DNA from: Candidatus Gastranaerophilales bacterium
GTDB lineage: Bacteria; Cyanobacteriota; Vampirovibrionia; Gastranaerophilales; Gastranaerophilaceae
Assembly: GCA_944322875.1 (NCBI GenBank)
Contig: CALUQI010000003.1
Location: forward strand, 1 to 43,782
Reading direction: 5' to 3'
Length of the DNA: 43,782 bases
In this document: positions 7,820 through 14,978 of the stretch, piece by piece
How positions within the stretch are numbered: position 1 is the stretch's first letter
Layout: the number at the start of each line of letters is the position of its first letter
Made by a program: the position numbers and the translations under genes
The notes under the pieces: model-generated
Told to the model about the DNA's origin: nothing
The model's database searches: none
The model's input: only the letters and a program-made list of their open reading frames with translations

Positions 7820-8680
7820 ATGGAAAAAAAATACAAATCGATTTTAGATGTTGTAAGGGTAGATATAGAGAGGGTTAACAAGAATTTAGATTTTGATGTA
7901 GAATCACATGTATTTCTTTCAGATGAATTAAAGCCTTTTGTTTTATCCCCGTCAAAGCGCATAAGATCACTTGTTACAATACTTTATCTCAGAGCATTAA
8001 AGTTGTACCTTCTGCCTTCGCATTATGAACTTTTAGCAGCTGTGGAATTGATTCATAATGCTTCACTCATTCACGATGATGTTATTGATGAGGCAAGTTT
8101 GAGAAGGCATAAAAGAACTATAAATGATAAGTTTGGAAATCAGTTAGCAGTTGTTTCCGGTGATTTTCTTATAGGTGTTGCTTTAAAAAAAATTGTTAAA
8201 ATTGCATCATTAGAGATTATGGAAATTTTTGCTGATACTTTGCAAAGAATGTGTCTGGGGGAAATAAATCAATATTTTAACAGGTATAAAAAAAATAACA
8301 TTGATAGTTATATAGAGAAGACATCACAGAAAACAGCATCATTGTTTGTTTCAGCACTCAGGTCAGCAATTTTGCTTGCAGAAGGAGAATTTGATGAAAA
8401 ATCAAAAGAATTCGCTGAAACTTTTGGAATTGCGTTTCAAATTAGAGATGATTTGTTAAATGTGTTGGGCAGAGATAAATCAAAGCAGTCTTCTGATGTG
8501 GATAAGGGAATATATAATGCAGCAATAATGTTGTCAGCAGATAAAGCAGAAGGGATAAAAGAAACAAGATTATTATTGAATAATTATGTGAATTGTGCTA
8601 TGCATTGTATATCAGACTTAGAAGATAGTGTGTATAAAAAAGCTTTAATTGAGCTTTTGGAGTTGATAAAAAATGTTTAA
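7820..8680 (+). CDS. polyprenyl diphosphate synthase (long-chain type), with altered second Asp-rich motif
   Basis: 286 residues of the trans-prenyltransferase fold. The first Asp-rich motif is intact (LIHDDVIDEASLRR), but the second reads FQIRDDLLN rather than the usual DDxxD, and the early G-K-R-x-R-P element reads SKRIRSLV. These enzymes extend an allylic diphosphate with isopentenyl diphosphate. The lack of a bulky 'CMDND'-type motif fits a long-chain (quinone or carrier side chain) product, whereas the gene at 19291-20151 is the short-chain type. The predicted transcript starts at the ATG. The end overlaps lepB by 8 bases. Substrate and product length are inferred. Confidence 0.8.
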   Translation: MEKKYKSILDVVRVDIERVNKNLDFDVESHVFLSDELKPFVLSPSKRIRSLVTILYLRALKLYLLPSHYELLAAVELIHNASLIHDDVIDEASLRRHKRTINDKFGNQLAVVSGDFLIGVALKKIVKIASLEIMEIFADTLQRMCLGEINQYFNRYKKNNIDSYIEKTSQKTASLFVSALRSAILLAEGEFDEKSKEFAETFGIAFQIRDDLLNVLGRDKSKQSSDVDKGIYNAAIMLSADKAEGIKETRLLLNNYVNCAMHCISDLEDSVYKKALIELLELIKNV

Positions 8681-9302
8681 AGAGAATATAAAAAATTGGT
8701 ACAAGTTAAATCGTCCGGCAATAAAAGAAACTGTAGATACGATAGTATTTGTTATTGTAATGGTAATAATAATAAGATTTTTTGTGGGAGAAATACGTTG
8801 GATTCCATCAGGTTCAATGAAGCCTACGTTAGTTGAAGGTGACAGAATCTTCGTTGAACGATACTCAAGATTTTATAGAACTCCTGAACGCGGTGATATA
8901 ATGGTTTTTTATCCTCCTTTCACAGAGTTGAAAAATACTCCTTTGAAGTTATTTTCCAGATTAACCGGCTTTTTCTGTAAAGATATAGCTTATATTAAGC
9001 GTGTTATAGGTATGCCTGGCGATAAGTTGGAAATAAAAATTGATCAAGAAGGTAAGGGCACGGTGTATATAAATGACGTTCCCTTAGAAGAACCTTATGT
9101 AAGAAATGTATATGACTATTCTCCTTGCAGTGAAGCGATGTATTGCGGACCCTTTGTGATTCCCGAAGGTGAATATTTTATGATGGGCGACAATCGCGGA
9201 AATTCCCAAGACAGCCGGTATTGGGGAACTTTACCTGAAGACAGATTTGTAGGAAAAGCAATATTTTTATTTTGGCCGTTTAATAGGGTAAAAGTTTTAT
9301 AA
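8673..9302 (+). CDS. lepB: signal peptidase I
   Basis: 209 residues. One N-terminal membrane segment (about 21-39) is followed by the catalytic Ser48 in IPSGSMKPTL and the general base Lys109 in YIKRVIGMPGDKLEI, then GDNRGNSQDSRYWG. It cleaves signal peptides from exported proteins at the outer face of the cytoplasmic membrane. It overlaps the upstream prenyl synthase gene, so the two are co-transcribed. Its last bases overlap the convergent minus-strand gene ending at 9297. Confidence 0.95.
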   Translation: MFKENIKNWYKLNRPAIKETVDTIVFVIVMVIIIRFFVGEIRWIPSGSMKPTLVEGDRIFVERYSRFYRTPERGDIMVFYPPFTELKNTPLKLFSRLTGFFCKDIAYIKRVIGMPGDKLEIKIDQEGKGTVYINDVPLEEPYVRNVYDYSPCSEAMYCGPFVIPEGEYFMMGDNRGNSQDSRYWGTLPEDRFVGKAIFLFWPFNRVKVL

Positions 9303-9710
9303 AAGCATGTGATAATATTTCATATAATCGGCCATTATAACAGAACTGGTGGCATTGGCGATATTCGCTTTGAGTGTTTGCTCATTGTCGGTTTCAGTCA
9401 TTTTTTGAGGTTGTTCCGTTTGCATCTGTTGCTGTTGTTGTGTTTGTTCTATTTTGGAGTCTTCTATGTACTGTTCTACTGTTCGTCTGATTTCATCCCT
9501 TAAAGCTTTATCACCCGAATATGAGCCAGTAGATTTTACACCGGCTTCTTCAAGGTCACCAAGTATCTGACTCCATTCGTTGTAATTAGGAATGGAAACC
9601 CCTTGTGATGCCGCAGCAGATTTCATCTGTTCTAAATCGTCTATGCTATAAATTCTTTCAGCCATAATCTTGCCTGTTTTATACTCTTCTATAATATATA
9701 AGTATTTCAT
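9297..9710 (-). CDS. hypothetical protein with Gln-rich segment
   Basis: 137 residues with no recognised family. The N-terminal half looks folded (YIIEEYKTGKIMAERIYSIDD; an SIPNYNEWSQILGDLEEAG segment). A Gln-rich, probably disordered stretch follows (QTQQQQQMQTEQPQ, about residues 90-103), then a short C-terminal helix. There is no signal peptide or membrane segment. The start is uncertain: ATG 9710 has only a close GGGA, and Met16 (MAERIYS) is possible. The end overlaps lepB by 6 bases. The upstream side faces the infA promoter region. Confidence 0.6.
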   Translation of the reverse strand: MKYLYIIEEYKTGKIMAERIYSIDDLEQMKSAAASQGVSIPNYNEWSQILGDLEEAGVKSTGSYSGDKALRDEIRRTVEQYIEDSKIEQTQQQQQMQTEQPQKMTETDNEQTLKANIANATSSVIMADYMKYYHMLL

Positions 9711-9937
9711 TCCCGAATAATTTCAAAAAAATGCTGAAAGTTAACAATATTTAATATTTATTTTTGGTGTTTATAAAAAAATACAATAATAAAATATATT
9801 AAGAAAAATTTACAAACAGTCTGAAAGTTTTGTAAAATGGAACTTTTTTAATTCTTAATATACGTGAAAGAATGTTATTTTTAGAAAAAAACGTAAAATA
9901 ACAAATAAAATTTTTAATTAAAAGTCAATAATAATGC
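9711..9937. other. AT-rich gap between the orphan gene and the infA promoter
   Basis: About 230 very AT-rich bases without a convincing gene on either strand. They must hold the promoter of the minus-strand gene starting at 9710. Together with the infA promoter and leader (9938-10019) they form a 309-base gene-free stretch. I see no tRNA or long inverted repeat here. Confidence 0.6.
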
Positions 9938-9965
9938 TTGCAAACAAATATTTTGCAAATATAAT
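9938..9965 (+). promoter_or_regulatory. main promoter of the infA-rpsI ribosomal operon
   Basis: TTGCAA (9938-9943), a 16-base spacer and a perfect TATAAT (9960-9965). The -35 is part of TTGCAAA, which returns as the inverted copy TTTGCAA at 9952-9958 inside the spacer, so the promoter contains a dyad that a dimeric regulator could read. The start point should fall near 9972. Confidence 0.75.
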
Positions 9966-9973
9966 TTTCATAA

Positions 9974-9988
9974 GGGCATATTGTGCCC
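9974..9988 (+). promoter_or_regulatory. 5'-terminal hairpin of the infA mRNA
   Basis: GGGCA (9974-9978) pairs with TGCCC (9984-9988) over a 5-base loop. From the predicted start near 9972, the hairpin would form two or three bases from the 5' end, a position that commonly protects mRNA from 5'-end-dependent decay. The protection role is inferred. Confidence 0.45.
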
Positions 9989-10019
9989 CTAATTCACAAG
10001 TCGAAATAATGAGGAAAAC

Positions 10020-10235
10020 ATGTCAAAAGACGTAATAGAACTAGAAGGAACGATACTAGAAGCAATGCCAAACGCTATGTTCCGAGTCAAATTAGAAAAC
10101 GACCATGAAATTTTAGCACATATTTCGGGCAAAATAAGAAAGAATTTTATAAGAATTTTGCCTGGAGACAAAGTCAAAGTAGAAATGACTCCTTACGATT
10201 TATCAAGAGGACGTATAACCTTCAGATTAAAGTAA
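10020..10235 (+). CDS. infA: translation initiation factor IF-1
   Basis: 71 residues, the full family length. It is an OB-fold S1-like domain ([54 protein letters not shown] in consecutive parts) ending in [15 protein letters not shown]-1 binds the A site of the 30S subunit and helps IF-2 and IF-3 during initiation. It opens the operon; the ribosome site is GAGGAAAA. rpmJ follows after 34 bases, as in most bacteria. Confidence 0.97.
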   Translation: MSKDVIELEGTILEAMPNAMFRVKLENDHEILAHISGKIRKNFIRILPGDKVKVEMTPYDLSRGRITFRLK

Positions 10236-10269
10236 ACATCTCACATAAAGACAAATAAAGGAAAACAAA

Positions 10270-10383
10270 ATGAAAGTAAGATCATCAGTAAAAAAGATTT
10301 GCGACAAATGCAAATGTATTAAAAGGAAAGGCAGAATAGCCGTAATTTGTGAAAACCCTAAACATAAACAAAGACAAGGTTAG
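10270..10383 (+). CDS. rpmJ: ribosomal protein bL36
   Basis: A 37-codon gene: [20 protein letters not shown], then [17 protein letters not shown]. It keeps the zinc ligands Cys-x-x-Cys, a third Cys and a His, so this is the zinc-binding (C+) form. AAAGGAAAAC precedes ATG 10270. The stop TAG is directly followed by the structured element at 10384-10502. Confidence 0.97.
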   Translation: MKVRSSVKKICDKCKCIKRKGRIAVICENPKHKQRQG

Positions 10384-10502
10384 TTGGGCGCGTCTGATTT
10401 GTCAAGGACAAGCAGAAGTGTCGACAATCCGGCAAGGGTTTATGCAAGCCGAACTTACGGGAATCAGTAAGTGGAGAGGAAGTATTTAAGCCTCTTACCC
10501 AA
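10384..10502 (+). ncRNA. candidate structured mRNA leader of rpsM, with predicted pseudoknot
   Basis: The 205 bases between rpmJ and rpsM hold no gene but fold well. A closing helix pairs 10384-10388 (TTGGG) with 10498-10502 (CCCAA). Inside it, TTGTC 10399-10403 pairs with GACAA 10423-10427, stacked through an AAG bulge on GACA 10407-10410 with TGTC 10419-10422. CGGC 10430-10433 pairs with GCCG 10448-10451. ACTTAC 10453-10458 pairs with GTAAGT 10467-10472. GAGAGG 10474-10479 pairs with CCTCTT 10491-10496 (one G-U). The loop of the fourth helix contains AATCA 10462-10466, complementary to TGATT 10395-10399, which would make a pseudoknot. E. coli has an S4-binding pseudoknot leader (alpha operon) at this same place; likeness beyond position is not claimed. 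Confidence 0.6.
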
Positions 10503-10541
10503 AAAAATCTAACAACAAGTTTCAGATCAAGCCAAGCGTTA

Positions 10542-10565
10542 TTAGTCAAAGTGAGGTTTGATTAA
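10542..10565 (+). promoter_or_regulatory. hairpin just upstream of the rpsM ribosome site
   Basis: TTAGTCAAA (10542-10550) pairs with TTTGATTAA (10557-10565), nine pairs with one G-U, over the loop GTGAGG. It ends eight bases before the AAAAGGAG ribosome site of rpsM, so it may act together with the upstream fold to control ribosome entry. Confidence 0.55.
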
Positions 10566-10588
10566 AAGCCAAGAAAAGGAGAAAACAC

Positions 10589-10954
10589 ATGGCAAGACTA
10601 GCAGGGGTAGATTTACCTCGTAACAAAAGAATGATAGTAGCTTTAACGTACATATACGGTATAGGACCGACAAGAAGTGCAAAGATTCTTGAAGCTACAA
10701 AAATATCACCGGATTTAAGAACAGATGATTTAACAGAAGAAGATATCAAAAATCTTCGAAACGAATTATCTAATTATCACATAGAAGGTGATTTAAGACG
10801 TGAAGTGACAATGCACATAAAACGACTCCAAGAAATAGGTTCATACAGGGGTTTGCGTCACAAACGCAATCTTCCGGCGAGAGGTCAAAGGACCAAAACA
10901 AATGCCAGAACTCGTCGTGGTAAGAAAAACGGTGCAATAGCTAAGAAGAAATAA
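10589..10954 (+). CDS. rpsM: ribosomal protein uS13
   Basis: 121 residues. It starts [20 protein letters not shown] with the helix-two-turn-helix region ([14 protein letters not shown]) and ends with the basic tail ([20 protein letters not shown]). S13 sits in the 30S head and contacts tRNA and the B1 inter-subunit bridges. A strong AAAAGGAG lies before the ATG. The long structured leader upstream suggests this is the control point of the second part of the operon. Confidence 0.97.
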   Translation: MARLAGVDLPRNKRMIVALTYIYGIGPTRSAKILEATKISPDLRTDDLTEEDIKNLRNELSNYHIEGDLRREVTMHIKRLQEIGSYRGLRHKRNLPARGQRTKTNARTRRGKKNGAIAKKK

Positions 10955-11023
10955 ACCAAAACAGAAAATTACAAAATAGCTAGTATCAAGCAAGAATAAT
11001 TAAAAAAGTAAAGGATAATTAAA

Positions 11024-11410
11024 ATGGCAAGACCAGTAAAAACAAAGAAAAAAGAAAAGAAAAATGTATTGCAAGGCGTTGTTCACATACAGTCGACCTT
11101 CAACAATACAATTGTAACTTCCACTGATACTCAAGGTAATGCTATTGCGTGGGCAACAGCAGGAGCCACAGGATTTAAGGGAGCAAGAAAGGGAACTCCG
11201 TTTGCCGCTCAATCAGCAGCAGAGCTTGTTGCCAAAAAATCAATAGATCAGGGTATGAAGAAAGTAGAAGTACACATCAAGGGACCGGGATCAGGTCGTG
11301 AAACAGCAATTAGAGCTATCCAAGCTGCAGGTTTGGAAATTACATTGATTAAAGATGTAACGCCAATTCCGCATAACGGCTGCAGACCTCCTAAGAAGAG
11401 ACGTGTATAG
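11024..11410 (+). CDS. rpsK: ribosomal protein uS11
   Basis: 128 residues. Characteristic segments are [58 protein letters not shown] and the C-terminal [18 protein letters not shown]. It is part of the 30S platform near the E site. The gene follows rpsM after 69 unremarkable AT-rich bases and has AAAGGA as ribosome site. Confidence 0.97.
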   Translation: MARPVKTKKKEKKNVLQGVVHIQSTFNNTIVTSTDTQGNAIAWATAGATGFKGARKGTPFAAQSAAELVAKKSIDQGMKKVEVHIKGPGSGRETAIRAIQAAGLEITLIKDVTPIPHNGCRPPKKRRV

Positions 11411-11446
11411 TTTTATAAAGCTGAAACAATCGTATAACAAATAAAA

Positions 11447-11491
11447 GCGAGGGCTTGCTTAAAGCCAAAGAGCAAACCATAGATGCCTCGC
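11447..11491 (+). promoter_or_regulatory. candidate rpsD leader hairpin
   Basis: GCGAGG (11447-11452) pairs with CCTCGC (11486-11491). Inside, GGCTT (11452-11456) can pair with AAGCC (11462-11466), or alternatively TTGCT (11456-11460) with AGCAA (11471-11475), so two folds compete. The outer stem ends 19 bases before rpsD. S4 often represses its own translation, so this is a plausible binding site. The base at 11452 is shared between the outer and inner stem. Confidence 0.45.
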
Positions 11492-11509
11492 AAAAGTAAA
11501 GGAGAAAAA

Positions 11510-12112
11510 ATGGCAAGATACACAGGACCTACAAATAAATTATTCCGTAATTACGGAGTGAAGGATTTGTCAAATAGGAAATTGACATCTTCAATGAGAC
11601 AGAGTGCTTCAGGTCAGCACGGTGCAGTCAGAAAAAAACTTTCTGAATACGCAATTCACTTGAATGAAAAACAAAAAATAAGACTTACATATTTGGTAAG
11701 TGAAAAACAGTTTGCAAAATACTATAACGAAGCTGCAAGAAGAAAAGGAGTAACAGGTACAATATTGTTGCAACTTTTGGAATCCAGATTGGACAATGTA
11801 TTATTCAGAGCAGGTTTCGGTATTACACGTAAACAAACAAGACAAATTGTTAATCACGGACACGTATTGGTTAATGGCAGAAAAGTAGATATTCCGTCAT
11901 ATTTAGTAAAAGCAGGTGACGTAATCACTGTAAAATCAAGAAGTGCACAATACCTTAAGAATGTATTGGAAATGATAGATATGGCTTGTGCTCCAGCTTG
12001 GATGACAATAGATAAAGATTCATTAAAAATAACATTCGACAGAATTCCGGAAAGAGAAGAACTTGATCCAGAAATCAAAGAACATCTTGTAATTGAATAC
12101 TATTCTAAATAG
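11510..12112 (+). CDS. rpsD: ribosomal protein uS4
   Basis: 200 residues. It has the N-terminal S4 region (MARYTGPTNKLFRNYGVKDL) without the zinc-binding cysteines, and the S4 RNA-binding domain (LESRLDNVLFRAGFGITRKQTRQIVNHGHVLVNG). It is a primary 16S rRNA binder that nucleates 30S assembly. ATG 11510 is chosen because AAAGGAGAAAAA precedes it and homologues start MARYxGP; an in-frame ATG at 11483 lies within a candidate leader hairpin and lacks a ribosome site. Confidence 0.97.
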   Translation: MARYTGPTNKLFRNYGVKDLSNRKLTSSMRQSASGQHGAVRKKLSEYAIHLNEKQKIRLTYLVSEKQFAKYYNEAARRKGVTGTILLQLLESRLDNVLFRAGFGITRKQTRQIVNHGHVLVNGRKVDIPSYLVKAGDVITVKSRSAQYLKNVLEMIDMACAPAWMTIDKDSLKITFDRIPEREELDPEIKEHLVIEYYSK

Positions 12113-12187
12113 TAGAGTTCGCAATTGAGCGAAAATCCACTGACGGAGAAATCCAAAAATAGTTATTATAAAACTAGGAGAAAACAA

Positions 12188-13156
12188 ATGGAATTAAAAA
12201 TTAAATGCGTTAATACAACAACAAGTTCAGACGGTTCACAATACGGTAAATTTGTAATAGAACCGTTAGAAAGAGGTTTTGGAACAACAATAGGTAATTC
12301 GCTAAGACGTGTACTTTTATCAAGCTTAGAAGGTACAGCGGTTACATCTGCAAGAATTGAAGGTATTACTCACGAATACACTGCAATTCCCGGAGTATTG
12401 GAAGATGTTATTGATGTAATGCTAAACCTCAAAGGATTAGTTGTAAAGACAGATTTCAAAGATGCTCAGCATTTACGAATTGATGTAGACCGTCCTGGTC
12501 CGGTTTTAGCAAGTGACATACAATTACCAGCAGGAGTAAAGGTTGTAAATCCGGATTGGTTAATTTGTACGGTTGCTGACGGCGGATCTTTCCATGCAGA
12601 TATAATTATAGAAACAGGTAAGGGATACATTGCAAATGATGTTCCAAGAGATGCAAAGGGTTTATCTGTTGATGTATTACCTATAGATGCGACATTCATG
12701 CCGATTAAACGAGTAAGTTACAATGTAGAGAATACTCGTGTAGGTGATATGATTGACTTTGATAAGTTAACATTGGAAATTTGGTCAAATGGATCAATTG
12801 ATGTAACTACAGCATTAAGTCAAGCTTCCAATTTATTAATTGACCACTTTATGCAAATTTCTTCAATCACAGGTCAACCGGTGATAACTCCTGTTGCCGC
12901 TATAGAAGAAACAGTGGAAGAAGATACAAATGTTCCTTCTATGACAATAGAAGAGTTGGAATTATCTGTAAGAGCTTATAATTGCTTAAAAAGAGCAAGC
13001 ATAAACTCTATGGCAGAACTGTTGAAAAAATCTGAACACGATTTGTTGAACATAAAGAATTTCGGCAAAAAGTCTTCTGATGAGGTAATTGAAAGACTTC
13101 ATCACTTCGGGTTGGAACTAGCTCCAAGTCCTGAATTCGAGGAAGAAATCGGTTAA
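12188..13156 (+). CDS. rpoA: RNA polymerase subunit alpha
   Basis: 322 residues. The alpha N-terminal domain has FVIEPLERGFGTTIGNSLRRVLLSSLEG, used for dimerisation and for binding beta and beta'. A linker of about 25 acidic residues leads to the C-terminal domain (IEELELSVRAYNCLKRASIN...KKSSDEVIERLHHFGLEL), which contacts UP elements and activators. ATG 12188 follows TAGGAGAAAACAA; the open frame continues upstream to a TTG at 12125, but this would add a non-homologous tail. A small hairpin (TTCGC 12118-12122 with GCGAA 12129-12133) lies in the gap after rpsD. Confidence 0.97.
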   Translation: MELKIKCVNTTTSSDGSQYGKFVIEPLERGFGTTIGNSLRRVLLSSLEGTAVTSARIEGITHEYTAIPGVLEDVIDVMLNLKGLVVKTDFKDAQHLRIDVDRPGPVLASDIQLPAGVKVVNPDWLICTVADGGSFHADIIIETGKGYIANDVPRDAKGLSVDVLPIDATFMPIKRVSYNVENTRVGDMIDFDKLTLEIWSNGSIDVTTALSQASNLLIDHFMQISSITGQPVITPVAAIEETVEEDTNVPSMTIEELELSVRAYNCLKRASINSMAELLKKSEHDLLNIKNFGKKSSDEVIERLHHFGLELAPSPEFEEEIG

Positions 13157-13171
13157 CGGATTTTGTGTTGA

Positions 13172-13249
13172 GTCAGTTAGACAGAATTGACGGACTTAAC
13201 AAGGTAAAAATGGCAATAGTTTAAAAGACGCAAGATAGCTGTTTTTACC
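13172..13249 (+). promoter_or_regulatory. two hairpins in the rplQ leader
   Basis: The 143-base gap before rplQ contains GTCAGTT (13172-13178) pairing with AATTGAC (13185-13191), and a longer stem of GGTAAAAATGGC (13203-13214) with GCTGTTTTTACC (13238-13249), 12 pairs including two G-U. No T-run follows, so it is not a standard terminator. It could be a protein-binding or processing site between rpoA and rplQ. Confidence 0.5.
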
Positions 13250-13299
13250 GAGAATAAATCAAGATAATTATTACATATTAATATAAGGAAAAGTAGAAA

Positions 13300-13728
13300 A
13301 TGAGACACCAAACCAAAAAACATACGCTAGGAAAAGCACAGGATCAAAGAGAAGCCTTGTTGCGCTCTTTGGCTACTGAGCTTTTTATGCATGGTGAAAT
13401 CAAAACAACAATGGCAAGAGCAAAAGCGTTAAAGCCATATGCTGAACAGACTATCACTTACGCTAAAAAAGGTGACTTAAACAGCCGTCGTCAAGCTGCT
13501 AAGTATATTTTCGATAAGGAAACCGGAAAATATATGGATTTGACTACCGGCGAAGTTTTTGATACACCTCAGACCGATAAGAAGTTAGCCGCAGAAACGG
13601 TTTTAAGAAAACTATTTGTAGTAATCGGTAAAAAATATTCGAATAGAGAAGGCGGATATACAAGGATTTATCGTTTACCACCAAGACGCGGTGATGCTTC
13701 AGAAATGGCATTAATTCAGTTGGTATAA
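13300..13728 (+). CDS. rplQ: ribosomal protein bL17 with an internal insertion
   Basis: 142 residues, against about 116-120 for E. coli-type L17. The conserved ends are clear: the QREALLRSLATELFMHGEIKTTMARAKALKPYAEQ start and the REGGYTRIYRLPPRRGDASEMALIQLV end. The extra residues lie in the middle (DKETGKYMDLTTGEVFDTPQ, about residues 71-90), between the RRQAAKYIF helix and VLRKLF. L17 surrounds the polypeptide exit on the 50S subunit. Its ribosome site is AAGGAAAA. truA follows after two bases. Confidence 0.95.
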   Translation: MRHQTKKHTLGKAQDQREALLRSLATELFMHGEIKTTMARAKALKPYAEQTITYAKKGDLNSRRQAAKYIFDKETGKYMDLTTGEVFDTPQTDKKLAAETVLRKLFVVIGKKYSNREGGYTRIYRLPPRRGDASEMALIQLV

Positions 13729-13730
13729 TA

Positions 13731-14525
13731 ATGCGTTATGCCTTAAAAGTCCAGTATATAGGTAAAAATTATGCAGGCAGCCAGTTACAAGCCGGAAGTT
13801 TGCTACCGACAATACAGGGCGAGCTCGAAAGAGCACTTAGTACATTGATAAAATGCGATAGCCGGTGTGAAGTTGATTCCAAAAATGAGTCACCGGTGAA
13901 TGCAGATAACAAGCGACCTATAAAGACAATCTTTTCCGGAAGAACCGATAAAGGTGTAAATTCTGTTGGTCAAGTTGTTCATTTTGACAGTAATAAACCT
14001 ATTGTTGCTTCAAAGTTTATGTACTCTCTGAATGAAATTTTGCCGGCTGATATATCGGTCACAGATTTGAAAGAAGTTGATTCGAGATTTCATGCTCAAA
14101 AATCCGCAAAGAAACGTCATTACGTTTATGAATTTATTAATCGAAAATGTAAAAATGCTTTTGATGGTGATTTGATGAGGATTAAGTATGAAATTGATAT
14201 AGACAGAATGCAAAAAGCACTAGACTATATAAAGGGTGAACACGATTTTTCAAGCTTTAAAAGTTCCGGAACGCTAAACCCAAGCACAGTTTGTTTTATA
14301 TACTCGGCAAATTGCCGAAAGGTCGACGACAAGGTGATTATAGATATTATAGGAAACAGGTTTTTGTATAATATGGTAAGAACCATTGTCGGAACCCTCT
14401 TAGAAATAGAGGGGCATAATTTGTGTCCTGAGCATATGAAAGATGTTTTGGATGCAAAGGACCGCCGTATGGCAGGTCAAAATGTCAGTCCTTATGGTCT
14501 GACACTGGTAGAAGTAATATATTAA
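13731..14525 (+). CDS. truA: tRNA pseudouridine(38-40) synthase
   Basis: 264 residues. The catalytic Asp lies in the FSGRTDKGVNSVGQVVHF motif. Other family features are the start YALKVQYIGKNYAGSQLQ, DFSSFKSSG, and FLYNMVRTIVGTLLEIEG. TruA makes pseudouridine at positions 38-40 in the anticodon stem-loop of tRNAs. A polar stretch before the catalytic motif (about residues 43-65) looks like a variable loop. The rplQ-truA-rplM-rpsI order is shared with cyanobacteria and Firmicutes. Confidence 0.95.
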   Translation: MRYALKVQYIGKNYAGSQLQAGSLLPTIQGELERALSTLIKCDSRCEVDSKNESPVNADNKRPIKTIFSGRTDKGVNSVGQVVHFDSNKPIVASKFMYSLNEILPADISVTDLKEVDSRFHAQKSAKKRHYVYEFINRKCKNAFDGDLMRIKYEIDIDRMQKALDYIKGEHDFSSFKSSGTLNPSTVCFIYSANCRKVDDKVIIDIIGNRFLYNMVRTIVGTLLEIEGHNLCPEHMKDVLDAKDRRMAGQNVSPYGLTLVEVIY

Positions 14526-14540
14526 ATTGGAGATATAAGC

Positions 14541-14978
14541 ATGAAAACTTATTCAGCAAAACCTCTGGAAGTTGAAAGAAAGTGGTATTTAATCGACGCA
14601 GAAGGAGAAATCCTTGGTAGATTAGCTACCCGAGTAGCCAATATTCTCAGAGGAAAAAACAAACCTGAATATACTCCTAACGTTGATACAGGCGACTTTG
14701 TAATTGTAATCAACGCAGATAAGGTTGTTGTTTCAGGAAATAAGGAAACAGATAAAATCTATTATCATCACACCGGTTATCCGGGTGGTTTAAAGGCAGC
14801 CAGCGTAAAAGAAGTACGCGAAAAGGATGCAAGAAAATTGATAGAAAAAGCAGTTAAAGGAATGCTTCAGCACAATACTCTTGGCGATACTCAGTTTACA
14901 AAATTGAAAGTATACAATGGTTCTGAACATCCGCACGCTGCTCAAAAACCAATAGTTTTAGAAAAGGAGGTTAAATAA
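14541..14978 (+). CDS. rplM: ribosomal protein uL13
   Basis: 145 residues. It shows [52 protein letters not shown] and the C-terminal [35 protein letters not shown] in consecutive parts. L13 is an early 50S assembly protein. The stop codon overlaps the rpsI start (TAATG), and AAAAGGAGG inside its 3' end serves rpsI. Confidence 0.97.
   Translation: MKTYSAKPLEVERKWYLIDAEGEILGRLATRVANILRGKNKPEYTPNVDTGDFVIVINADKVVVSGNKETDKIYYHHTGYPGGLKAASVKEVREKDARKLIEKAVKGMLQHNTLGDTQFTKLKVYNGSEHPHAAQKPIVLEKEVK

Noticed and set aside
9711-9937. Possible small gene in the gap before infA
   Set aside because: Only short frames without ribosome sites on either strand, with very AT-rich composition.
10419-10426. 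Palindrome TGTCGACA
   Set aside because: Eight bases can occur by chance, and its halves take part in the larger predicted helix.
10442-10489. A 15-codon open frame (MQAELTGISKWRGSI) with AAGGG three bases upstream, inside the rpsM leader
   Set aside because: It overlaps the predicted helices, the ribosome site is too close, and the peptide has no leader-peptide feature such as a run of one amino acid. The folding explains the stretch better.
10384-10502. tRNA or tmRNA-like gene
   Set aside because: No cloverleaf with TTCGA-type T-loop or CCA end can be formed, and the acceptor-like TTGGG/CCCAA stem is only five pairs.
12125-12187. Longer rpoA N-terminus starting at TTG 12125
   Set aside because: The extra 21 residues do not resemble alpha subunits and a good TAGGAG site stands before ATG 12188.
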